DNA of 64,000 bases from Closterium sp. Naga37s-1 (Eukaryota; Streptophyta; Zygnematophyceae; Desmidiales; Closteriaceae), in assembly GCA_947471745.1 (NCBI GenBank), contig CANJKZ010000724.1, positions 4,522,001 through 4,586,000 of the forward strand, in the 5' to 3' direction. The translations under genes were made by a program, and so were the position numbers. This document shows, piece after piece, positions 23,051-33,399 of this stretch. Numbering within the stretch: position 1 is the first letter of the stretch; every line of letters begins with the position of its first letter. The notes beneath the pieces were generated by a model. The model searched no databases and had not been told where the DNA came from. It was given only the letters and a program-made list of their open reading frames with translations.

Positions 23051-26000
23051 CGTATCAGCGCCGGTGAGTGGGTGGACCACACGATGGAAGGCGAAACCAT
23101 CCTTGAAGGCGGATTGCTTGCGCGTCTTCAACTTGAAACGGACAAGCAAGTCCTTCAGCACATCCGGAACGATGTTAGAAGGTACGCGACGAAAAACCAC
23201 TTCGACAGCAAGCGGGTGAGCAGACTTCTCCTTAAGGTAAGAAGCATCCTCCGTGTGCTGCCATATGCATTTAATCGCAGGAGCGTTGGACTTCTGGTAC
23301 TCGAAGACGTGGAACTTGATATGGTGAGCATCGCGTTCATCAAGGAATGAAATCTGGAGACGACAGAACCGCGTTTTCGCCACGAAACCAGGAGTCATTT
23401 CCTGAATGTTGGTAGTGACACCGGCGTTCTCAGTCAGGGACGAGCTCCAAACCTTCTTCATCAGGAGACGGACGGCTGCAATGATCGCTTTAATCTCCTG
23501 AGACAGCACCATTGGGATTAGTACAATCGCGGTAAAACGAAGACGGAAAGCATCCTCCTTTGCAATGTTGATTTCCAGTTCCTCGTCTGAGTCGTCCTCC
23601 AGGAAGTCATCAGCTGCCGCCGAAGGAGCCTGGTAAACATGATTCGCCTGACACTTCTCCTCCACGGTCAGACCAGAGCTTCCGGCGCCATTGTCCATGG
23701 CCTTTCAGCGGTGTCAGCAGTAACCGTGGCCTTCTCTTTTGCAACGACATTGTCCGTTGCCAGGGAGATGGTCGTGTTAACTGTGTCAGCCGATCCTTTC
23801 ATTCCAGTGTCTTCCCTAGCATGTACCGGCGTAACAATCGGGTCCGTAAGGAGGTCATCCGGGAGCATAACGTCAGCAGTCACCTTCGTCGTACGCTTGG
23901 GAGGCATGGTGCGATGATGACGACCAGAAAGCAGCTAGAAAAGGTCTGACAGCAGACTAGTAGACCAGGAAGCTCGTGAAGCTTGTGAAACTGATGCTGC
24001 TGAAAAGCTGAGCACCACCTCCTTATCACAGGTCCTTTGCGCCAGGGCCTTGCTTTCTTGTTGGAAATGAAGGATTTCCGATGTGATGGCCTTGGGATCT
24101 CGCCTTGAAGTTTGATAAAGTAGATCAGAGAGCCAGTGTTGTATTGTAGTAAAAACTTCAAAGCGTAGAACTTCAAAAAGGCCCGGAATATTGCCGGCAG
24201 TATCAGGAGTCCCTGGATAATGGATAGCTTGAAATGTGCTTGCAACCTTGAGAACACCTGAGTAGCCGAGGTTATGCTGTCCACGTAATAGACATGAAAT
24301 TTATATCCTCTGCTTCGTAATGTACTCAGGACTTCAGATCTGATCTCAGAGTTACCAACTGATAAGCAACCTTCACGTATCAGGCTCTCAAAGTTCCGCG
24401 GTAGAATCCATGGAGGCCTTGTCATTGTCATGTCTTTTTTTTGCATTGATACTATTCAATAGTAACTTATCGATCTAATCGGCTAGAGTCATAGCCGTAC
24501 TGTTGCAGAAGCTAAGAGACGCAAAGTCGGAGATTGATCTTCCGAGGAGAGCTACCACGTCCAGTGACTTTGATTGTCCCCTCAGGGTCCTGCCCCCTCA
24601 GGTGTGTCTCAGGTAGACGCGGTCGAGCCTGTCGAGGTAGCTGTTGACTCTGGTGCTGCTAGGGGTGCTGGGCTTGCGGGTGCCGGGTCTGGGAGTGCTG
24701 AGCCTAGGGGTGCGGAGTCTGGGGGTGCTGAGCCTGGGGGTGCTGAGCCTGGGGCTGCTGAGTCTGGGGGTGCGGACCCTGAGGGTGCTGAGCCTGCGCG
24801 TGTGGAGTCTGGGGGTGCTGAGCCTGGCCGGCCTTCGGGTGCTTCGTCCCGTCGGGAGCCACTCTCTCCACAGCAGCTGCGTGAGTGGTTTGCTCGGCGC
24901 TGGAGCCGTGCTGCTAGAGCTGGTGGTGCTACGGGCGCTGGAGGTCCTGCTGCTGCTGGAGGTCCTGCTGCTGCTGGAGCTGCTGGGGGTTCTAGAGCCA
25001 CGGGTCCCGGAGGTGCTCGTACTGGAGGTAATGGAGCTGCTGGGCCTGGTGGTGCTGCTGGAGCTGGAGCTACTGGAGGTGCTGGAGCTGGCGGGGCTGC
25101 TGAAGCAGGTGCTGCTGGAGGTACTGGAGCTGGAGCTGCTGGCGCTGCTGGGACTTCTGGTGGTCCTGCTGGAAGCTTGAGCTGCTGGAGGTGCTGGAGC
25201 TGGAGGTGCTGCTGGAGCGGGTGCTCCTGTGGGTACTGGAGTTGGCGCTTCTGGTGCTGCTGGAGGTGCTGCTGGAGCTGGTGGTCCTGCAAGAGTTGGA
25301 GCTGCCGCTGGGGGTACTGGTGCTTTCCTTGCTCGTTCTAGAGGCGCTGCGCGGCCGCGGCCGTACTACGTTCCGCTCCTTCAGTAGGTTCTTGGTCTTC
25401 CGCCTTCTACTGGTCCTTCTCCTTCCTTAGAGTGTCCACCGCCTGTCCAGTTGCAGTCACAGTTACAGCCCGCCTCCCCACTGCCTGCTCCTTCTCCTTA
25501 CACTGGTCCGACCGGAGGTCCTGCTGAGCGTCGTGAGCCTGCGTCTCGTCCTACGTTGCCTGTTCGTGCTGCTAGCACTAGTCGTCGTGGTTTGCGTCAG
25601 CGTCCTCCTCCTGTCCCAAGCACGCACCGGATGGCTCTGCGCCCTTCCACTGCTCCGCAGCGTGTCCCTGTGCCGTCTCCTCCTGCGTCCTCTCTTCCTG
25701 CCCTTGCTGGCCCAGAGTCTGACTCCCTTCGTGCTGCTAGTCCTACTGTCACGCGTCTCCTCAACAATGTTGTCACTGACCCTTCCTTTGAGTCCACTGC
25801 TGCGTCTGCCTTAGTTGCTGAGCTTGTCGACTTTGCTGCTCACTGTCGTCTAGACTACGCCGCTAGTCTTGTTGCTGAGTCTGAGTCTGTCTGTCCTCCG
25901 TCCGTCGGGGGTGAGTGTGCTCTTGGCATGGACGTCCTTGAGGACAGACAGGAGGACTTTGAGTGCTTTGCAGCCGCTGTACCTCATCCCGTGTCCATGC

Positions 26001-27192
26001 TGATTGCACCTGAGGGAGACCCGGATGCACCAGACATCCCGACCCCACGCTCTTACGCAGAGGCGATAGAGGGTCCCTACTCCTCTCAGTGTCAGTCAAC
26101 CATGGACGCAGAGATGGCATCCTGGAAGTCCACAGGCACTTACGTCGATGAGGTTCCCCCACCTGGGGCGAACATCGTTAGCGGCATGTCGATTTTCAGG
26201 GTGAAGCGGCCGCCGGGTTCTCCGTCTGTCTTCAAGGCGCGTTACGTTGCTCGAGGCTTCAGTCAGCGACAGGGAGTTGACTTCTTCCAGACCTTCTCCC
26301 TGACCCCGAAGATGACCACTCTTCAGGTTCTGCTGCACGTCGCTACTCAGCGTGACTACGAGCTTCACTCTCTTGACTTCAGCACAGCCTTCCTACTGGG
26401 CAGCCTGCACGAGGAGATCTGGCTGCGCCGCCCACCTGGCTTCACTGGGTCGTTTCCTCCTGGTACCCAGTGGAGCCTCCGACGGCTAGTCTACGGTCTC
26501 CACCAGGCGCCCCGTGAGTGGCACGACACACTGAGGAATACGCTTGCGGCTCTTGGGTTTGCTCCTTCAACTGCTGACCCGTCGCTGTTTCTGCGCATCG
26601 ACACTTCGCTGCCGCCGTTCTACATCCTCGTGTACGTCGACGACTTGGTCTTTGCCACTGCTGACACTGACAGACTCGCCCACGTGAAGTCGGAGCTGCA
26701 GAAGAGACACACGTGCACAGACCTGGGTGAGCTGCGCAGCTATCTTGGCTTGCAGATCACCCAGGACAGAGCACGGCGCACCATTACCTTGACTCAGTCA
26801 CACATGGTGCAGCAGGTCCTTCAGCGCTTCAACTTCACGTACTCCTCGCCTCAGGCCACTCCTCTGTCTACTCGCCACTCGCTCTCAACGCTGCCTTCGG
26901 ATGAGTCCGTAGAGCCGAGTGGCCCGTACCTAGAGCTTGTTGGCTGCCTCATGTACCTGATGACCTGCACTCGACCTGACTTGGCATACCCTCTTAGCAT
27001 CTTGGCACGCTATGTTGCTCATGGGAGACACCGACCAGAGCACATGGCTGCAGCTAAGAGGGTGTTGCGCTACCTGTGCAGTTTGTCGGGCATGGGGCTC
27101 GTGCTTGGAGGACGGGCTCGAGTTGTCCTCACTGGTCACGCAGACGCTTCTTGGGTTGACGACTTGGCTACGCAGCGGTCGTCACAGGGTTA

Positions 27193-27323
27193 TGTCGAGA
27201 TTAGCTAGGAAGGAATGAGGATTAGGTAAGAGGGAGGGGGTACAAGAAGTGTCGAGCAATTTACTGTACCCCCTAAGGCTAAACCCACTACAGCCTAGAT
27301 AACAGTAAACATATAATTTGACA
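27193..27323 (-). repeat. LTR (3' in element sense) of the gag-only copia
   Basis: TGTCGAGATTAGC...AATTTGACA. Identical to 30186-30316. The neighbouring CACCCCCATAGGC is the reverse complement of the polypurine tract. Confidence 0.92.
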
Positions 27324-29099
27324 CACCCCCATAGGCGAAGTGGGGGATAGCAAACACAAGAAGAGGTCACAAGACCAGTCAAGAGAAGAAACAAAGCAAA
27401 GCAAGCTCAGGGTGGATCTCAAGATCACCACGCATTCTGAGCACTAGCAAGCGGCCACAAGGCCAGTTCACGTGCAGCTTTATAATAGAGCAAACTGTAC
27501 AATGATTACAACCTAGCAACCAGAAACATGCAGGTTTATATATCAAAGTACAAGACAAGATCAAGAGACAAGCAGTGTTGGCTCGTGTGGCCACGTACAA
27601 AGGCGTAGCTGGGAACACTGCAGCAACACTCGCACGGCAAAGGAACGAAGTGCAAAGTGTTACGTTCTGCTCGCTAGTCTGACCAGGTAGCGCAACACCC
27701 TCCTAGCAGCTCGCCAGTGCGCAAGATGGTACACCAGCTCGAACTGCGTGTCCTCAAGTACGTCACAGCCAAGGGCAAACTCACTACCAACGGACGGAGG
27801 ACACGAGGAGACAGAGACGAGACCATTAAGGTAGGCACGACGGCAAGTAGCAGGTGCAGCAACAGTCGAAGAAGCAGGTGCAGTCACAAGCGCGGCTAGG
27901 CTACGAGGGACAGTCGGGCTGGCAGCACGAGCAAGGTCAGATGCAGTGTCAGGAACAGGAGGAAGAGAAGACGTGGGAGGTAACGACACGACAACAGGCT
28001 CCCGAGTGACACGAGAGGGAGCATGGGAGGCGGCACAAGACACAGGCTCCCGATGCCCAGTCAGGAAGAAGGACAACGGGACATATCCAGCAGGAGCAGG
28101 CAGTGGGGAGGCAGGCGGCGGAAACAACAGAGGAGGAGTAGTACAAGTGGGCGTCGGCTCAGGTAGCCACGACGACGGCTGCTCAAAGATAGACTGCCGT
28201 GGCAGCGACTGAAACGCACCCCCAGACCCAGCACCTCTAGCGCCAGTACCTCCAACTCCACCAACAAGAGGACTCCTAGCACCCCCAGAGGCAGCACCCC
28301 CAGAACTAGCACCCCCAGAACCAAAACCCTCAGCGTCACCACCCCCAACAAAACCTGGGACCCCGAAGTCCGCAGCGACAGGCTCCAGAGGAGGCGAAGA
28401 CGCCCGGGGCGGAAAACCCGGAGGTGTCTCCAAGCTCGGTGAGCGGCGAGAGGTCGCTGTGTCGGCAGCAGTAGGGTCATCCCCCTCGGTCGAGCCAGAG
28501 GAGGCAGAGGGGACTACGAGACACGGGAGAATAGTGAAGGGGTGTGCATAGACTGTGCTAGTAGGAGCACAAGCAGCGACACACCAAGGCTCTAACTCCT
28601 GGTGCCCGCCCCCGCCACTCCCGCCAGCTCCACTACGACCCTCGTTAGCTACAGTGGTGAGGTCTGACAGCGCAGGGAAGGTAGGAGGCAGCGCAAGACA
28701 GCCTAGGATTGCAGGAGGGGGGGGGGAGTAGCGCCTAACTACAGCGGAATACAAAGCATGGGCCGACGGCACCTGGCTCCTAGGGAAGAAGGCTCGCTGG
28801 TCGAACGAGAGGTGAAGGCGGACTGCAAGTGAGGCGGCAGCGTCTCGCGCCATCCACCGACTGTAGGCAAGGTGAGCTGCGCGGAACTGCGTCCGCTCCT
28901 CCTCCTCAGCGTCAGCAGCAGGTTCAGCAAGAGCCTCTTGGGCCAGAAGGGACCCCGACGTGTGCTCGAACAGGGAGACGTTGTCCCGTTTGACACTCCG
29001 GAGGTACAGGTGCAGTCCCTCTAGCCAGGAGTCAAACCCTAAAGGTTGCCCCACTGCGTCAAAGGCTAGAACAGTGGGAGTCGCCATAGCAGCACGAAC

Positions 29100-29770
29100 G
29101 GCAGCAAGCAGCAGGAGTGGCAGTTACGGCAGCAGCGGCAGCACAGGTGGCAGCAGCAGCGCAGGCGGCAGCAGCAGCTCAGGCGGCAGCAGCAGCCTAG
29201 CAGCAGCAGCAGCCTAGCAGCAGCAGCAGCAGCATAGGCGGGAGCAGCAGCTTAGCAGCAGCACCAGCGCACCAGAAGCAGCACAGGTGGCAGCAGCAGC
29301 GCAGGCGGCAGCAGCAGCTCAGGCGGCAGCAGCAGCCTAGCAGAAGCAGCAGCAGCTTAACAGCAGCAGCAGCGCAGGCGGCAGCAGCAACTTAATAGCA
29401 GCAGCAACGGCAAGGAGGAGCAGCTGCAGCAAGTAGCAGCAGCAGCAGCAGTAGCAGCAGCGCAGGGGGCAGCAACAGCTCAGGCGGCAGCAACAGCAGC
29501 TGAGCAGTAGGAGCAGCGCAGCAGTAGCAACAGCGCAGCAGTAGCAGCAGCGCAGCAGCCCACAGAAGGGCAGGACACGCTCGAGGTAAGCGGCAGCAGT
29601 AGCTTAGCAGCAGCTGCAGCGCAGCACAGCAGCAGCAGCACAGGTGGCAGGAGCAGTGCAGGCAGCAGCAGCAGCTCAGGCGGCAGCACCAGCCTAGCAG
29701 TAGCAACAGCCTAGTAGCAGCAGCAGCGCAGGCAATAGCAGCAGTGCAGCAGCAGTAGCAGTCGGCGCAC
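29100..29770. repeat. CAG/CTG trinucleotide-rich leader
   Basis: Imperfect GCAGCAGCAGC arrays with interspersed GGCGGCAGC and AGCTTAGCAG variants. They lie between primer site and gag of the minus-strand copia. The frames they open carry Ala, Ser, Gln, Leu or Cys runs with no family signal. Confidence 0.85.
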
Positions 29771-30185
29771 AGCAGCAGTAGGCACGCGAGGGCTGTGGGC
29801 TAGCAAACCAGGGGCGCACAACAGGTGCGCGCGGAGCAGCTTAAAACGGGCGCGCAACAGGTGCGCGCTAGGGGCTGGCGGGCAGCTTGAGTGGCGCGCG
29901 TAGCAGCAGGAACGAGGGGGGACCGGGCGTAGGGGCTGACGGGCCACGCGAGTGGCGCACGGGGCAGCTAGGGCGCGGTCAGGAGGGGTCGCACGTGACT
30001 AGGCAGAGGAATCGCGCCTAGGGCAGCTAGGGGACGGGACGCTCCTAAGGCAGAAAAACGTCTCGCCTAGGGCGCGTTTCGCACTTCGCGTTTCTCCTAG
30101 GGGCGCGACTCGGGCAGCAGATCGAAATTGGAGTGGTGGGCCCGTTTAAAAGTTCGGTCCTAAGGACCATTTCGCTCTGATACCA

Positions 30186-30316
30186 TGTCGAGATTAGCTA
30201 GGAAGGAATGAGGATTAGGTAAGAGGGAGGGGGTACAAGAAGTGTCGAGCAATTTACTGTACCCCCTAAGGCTAAACCCACTACAGCCTAGATAACAGTA
30301 AACATATAATTTGACA
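30186..30316 (-). repeat. LTR (5' in element sense) of the gag-only copia
   Basis: 131 bp, identical to 27193-27323. Adjoining GCTCTGATACCA (30174-30185) is the primer site read on the minus strand. Confidence 0.92.
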
Positions 30317-30781
30317 GGTTACACCTTCATCCCTGGTTCCGGCTCTGTTTCGTGGCGATCTACCCGCTCGTCTTCTGTTCTCGGCTCCAGTTGTGAGGCT
30401 GAGATCTACGTTGGGGCCATGGCTGCACAGGAGCTACGCTGGCTCACCTACCTGCTGACCGACTTGGGAGAGCCGCCTCGTTCTCCTCCAGTTCTTCGTG
30501 ATCATCAGCGTTTCTGTACTCTAGTTCTTGTGCCTACCGGGCCTCACTTGCTTACCTCTTGACTTTGCTTGTACTGTGATCTATATATACCTGTACCTTC
30601 ATGCTTACCCTTGCTAGGTTGAGATCACTGTCTTGCTTGTTCACCTTGATTTATATTCCTGCATGTGAACAGGCCTTGTGGCCTTGAACTTGTGCTAAGA
30701 ATGTGTGGTGACGTTGTGATCCACCCTGAGCTTTACCTTGCCTTGTTCTCTTGCTTTTCCATTACTTTGCCTATGGGGGTG

Positions 30782-30899
30782 TGTCAGAACATAGTGTAGG
30801 CTGTAGTGGGGTTTACAATATGGGGTACAACTCTTTTAGGTTTTCATACTTGTACCCACCTGCTTATTAGTCCATTCATTCCTAGTTATTATTCTCACA
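30782..30899 (+). repeat. Right copia LTR
   Basis: TGTCAGAACATAG...TTCTCACA, 118 bp, after CTATGGGGGTG. It has the family core GTGTAGGCTGTAGTGGGG but differs widely from the LTR at 11459-11579. Confidence 0.8.
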
Positions 30900-33116
30900 G
30901 CTACGCCACACCTGAGGACGAAGCTGCAGCAGCCATTCTGGAGCAAGACACGAGAGGCGAGTTCACAAGAGGCGATCACCGCAGCAGCAACGACGGTGAC
31001 GACTCCCCTGGAGGAGGAGAGGGCGCAGGAGGAGGAAATGGAAGCGGCAGAGGTGCAGCACCGCAAGCATGGCCTAAACCAGAGAGCGACGACGATGATG
31101 TGCAGGAGGTCATCCCGCAGCATCGCCACGATAGCACCGTCTCTGGAATACAGCTCCTCGGGCTCCATACCACCACCTCAATGGCGCCACGTGTCATCGA
31201 GCCGAAAAAACCGCGCCAAGCACTCACGGGACCACACAGCAAGGAATGGCGCGAGGCAGTGGATGCGGAAATCAAGGCACTTGAATCCCGCGACACTTGG
31301 GTGCTTGTCGGTCGAGCGGCAATCAAGAGGAAAATGATTCTCTCCGGGAAATGGGTGTTCCGAGTGAAGACCGTAGCAGACGATACGATTGAGCGATTTA
31401 AGGCGCGCTGGGTCGTGCGTGGCTACGACTAGAGGCACGGCATCGACTTCGATCAGATGTTTGCGCCGGTCAGCCGCCACACCTCCGTCAGAATCCTCCT
31501 CGACATCGTTGCCGAGGCACTTACCACTTCGACAGATCGATGTGAATAATGCGTTCCTCTACGCGTTAGTGGATGCTGTGATCTACGTGGAGCAGACGCA
31601 CACGTACGGTGAAGGAGATTCGCGCGTGTGCCAGGTGCGAAAATCTCTCTACGGGATCAAACAAGCACCAAGGCTCTGGCAGCACCCTGCACAACATTCT
31701 GCTTGAAATTTGTTTCAAGCAGCTGCCTCACGAAACAGGGATGTATCGCCGTGATTTCCGCGGCAAATACATCATGCTCACGGTCTACGTCGACGACCTC
31801 CTTTACACAAGGTCAAGCAACAAAATGCTTGAGAAGTTCGAGAAAAAAAACTCACGGGGCGCGTCGACATCACCTGCAACTACGACGTGAAGCAGTTTCT
31901 CGGCCTCAACATCTCCTACTCGCCAGAAGCCATACATCTCTCAGCAGCTAATTATGCAAAAGAAATTGGCAAGCGCTTCAACACCGCACATGCACCACTC
32001 TCCACCTCTTACCGCACTCCAGGACCCAACCACAAGCCCGACAACAAAGCCCCGTCCCCCGCTGGGCTCTAGACTTACCAGTAGCAGCTGGGATGTCTAC
32101 ACTTTGCCTCTGTTACCTGCAGGCCCGACCTCTCATACATCGCGAGCGTGCTTGCTCAGTAATCTCGCAAACCAACGGCTGAGAATCTCCTAGATCTTCA
32201 GCGGGCACTCCAATTTTTCATTTCAACGCCCAATGTCGGGCTCTGCTACTCCACAGTCCCAACCTCTTCATTCAATCTCATCGGCTACGTGGATGCTGAC
32301 TATGCCGCAGACCCTGACAATCGACGGTCCAGGACCGGCTCCCTATCGCCTCGAGCCCAGTGGCCCCCATCTCATGGAATTTGCAGAAACAGGAACTGGT
32401 TGCCCTGTCATCGGCGGAAGCCGACTTCATCGCAGCAACAGCAGCTGTTCGCGAAGGCCTCTACCTTCAGGAGCTGCTGCAGGAGGCAAAAATTCCAGCT
32501 TCGCCGAACTTCCGCCTGTATTGCGACAACTAGAGCGCGATCAAGATCGCGAACAAGCCTGGATTCGTCAACCGCACCAAGCACATCGCACTGCGGTACT
32601 TCTTCGTGAAAGACGAATCTGATAAGGGCAGGTTGACTTTACCTACTGGCCGACGGGTGACATGGCAGCTGATTTCATCACGAAGAAGTTGCCACGACAG
32701 CAGTACCAGCACTGCTCCGAACTCAGCGGAGTAGTCAAGCGGGTCAAGACCTGCTACGGTCAGGAGTGAAGGGGGGTGTTACGAATAGTGACAAGAGAAA
32801 GGAAACTGTGCAATCCTAACCGCAGCAATCGAAGCATGCAGTACCGAGGCTGAAGACGAAGAGGCAGAAGTGACGCAAAAGGTCGTACGGTTACGAAGCA
32901 TCTGGACCGTCAAGGCAGATGGCATCCAGCAGCAGCAGTGGCGAGGATTCTGCTCGAACAGTTTCGTAACCGTCTGGAGTCGCACGGTTGGATTTTGATG
33001 TAATAAGGGAATGTACTTCTTAGAGTACATGGCTAGCTAGGTCATTTATTATTCCATTCTGTACTCTTATTTTTACCTTTGTATTTGCATGTTTTAATCA
33101 TCTCGAACATTTTACA
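30900..33116 (+). mobile_element. Second copia lineage, 3' remnant
   Basis: Starts abruptly at the preceding LTR. It encodes the pre-RT region (EWREAVDAEIKALESRDTW), reverse transcriptase parts (GKWVFRVKT, KSLYGIKQAPRLWQ, VYVDDLLYT) and RNase H remnants. It ends with a purine tract (GAAGGGGGG) and an LTR-like segment. The protein differs from the 125-bp-LTR family, so this is another copia lineage. Broken in several places, no 5' half. Confidence 0.8.
32777..33116 (+). repeat. 3' LTR of the copia remnant
   Basis: Starts TGTTACGAATAG directly after GGGGGG and ends ATTTTACA just before the TTCAC duplicated by the next element. No partner LTR, so the right end is provisional. Confidence 0.55.
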
Positions 33117-33121
33117 TTCAC

Positions 33122-33319
33122 TGTAAGGAATTTTCTCGGCATTCCTTACGGAGCCCTACATCGCGTACAGCAACAGCCGTTGTTCGCCCGTTACTGCTAA
33201 CGGGACTTCGCCAACTTCGCGCGCACTGTTTTGCCAAACCTCGCACTGCTGGCCCGGCCGTGTCGGCCTACGCTTCGGGACTAGCCCGAGCCTCGCTGCC
33301 AGCGTAGCACTAGCTAGCT
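33122..33319 (+). repeat. Left LTR (part) of the chromodomain gypsy
   Basis: Matches the first part of 49993-50321 with a few differences. Begins with a 9-bp hairpin (33123-33131/33141-33149). Confidence 0.85.
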
Positions 33320-33399
33320 CGCGAAGCTGGATTTCCTCCCGCCGAGAATTTCCTGAAATCCAGCTTCGCGGCGTCACCGACTTTCAAGAAATTCTCGCT

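Larger units (their letters stand above)
19200..23907 (-). pseudogene. LINE ORF1 (RNA-binding protein), split by an LTR element
   Basis: Begins MPPKRTTK at 23907. A frameshift near 23690 leads into a frame with an acidic stretch (DDFLEDDSDEELEI) and a globular part (to about 23056). A 3.2-kb LTR element then interrupts it, and the frame resumes at 19874 with VIKGLVIRHPSDRYRWRHVV and a Cys/His knuckle (CLLCGGQHYDIHNN). The TSD of the insert (CGTAT) marks the junction. ORF1 proteins coat LINE RNA in the particle. The start could lie in either of the two first frames. Confidence 0.75.
15205..24577 (-). mobile_element. LINE (non-LTR retrotransposon) inserted into copia, with a nested LTR element
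   Basis: The 3' end is a 27-nt poly(A), seen as T at 15205-15231. The 5' end is near 24577. Flanks CCCCTGAGGGTCC (15192-15204) and CCCCTCAGGGTCC (24578-24590) are a 13-bp target-site duplication with one mismatch, and the copia coding sequence resumes exactly there. Without the nested 3.2-kb LTR insert the LINE is about 6.2 kb. It has ORF1 (zinc knuckle), then ORF2 with APE endonuclease, reverse transcriptase and a C-terminal zinc motif. The poly(A) tail and domain order fit the L1-like plant LINEs. Frameshifts in both ORFs indicate that it is dead. Confidence 0.9.
27193..30316 (-). mobile_element. Gag-only copia-family element, young, non-autonomous
   Basis: Two 131-bp LTRs (27193-27323, 30186-30316), identical as read, are flanked by GGTTA (27188-27192, 30317-30321). 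On the minus strand the primer site TGGTATCAGAGC directly follows the LTR. A CTG-repeat leader comes next, then a gag-like frame (27660-29087) starting MATPTVLAFDAVGQPLGF, related to the gag of the whole copia at 39.7-47.2 kb. No protease, integrase or reverse transcriptase is present. The frame is open, so it may supply a gag-like protein but must borrow pol. It interrupts copia RNase H. Confidence 0.88.
11459..30899 (+). mobile_element. Ty1/copia element, mosaic and broken, host to nested insertions
   Basis: A left LTR (11459-11579) and primer site (TGGTATTCTGAGCAGG) are followed by a GC-rich leader (about 11630-12300). Pol blocks include protease (TLDSGASCSFF), integrase (LHMDVWGPAR, SPQHNGIAERR), a Gly/Ala/Glu-rich linker, reverse transcriptase (YVDDLVFATA) and RNase H (SSSVLGSSCEAEIY). 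A PPT-like CTATGGGGGTG precedes the right LTR (30782-30899). Some pol parts occur twice, so the body looks like a mosaic of two related copies. The two outer LTRs differ clearly, and the flanks (ATAAC, GCTAC) do not match, so they are probably not from one insertion. It carries a solo-LTR-like insert, a LINE and a minus-strand copia. Old, with many breaks. Confidence 0.8.

Noticed and set aside
24609-25292. Minus-strand Pro/Ala-rich frame
   Set aside because: It is the antisense of the copia Gly/Ala/Glu linker, a known spacer in this family.
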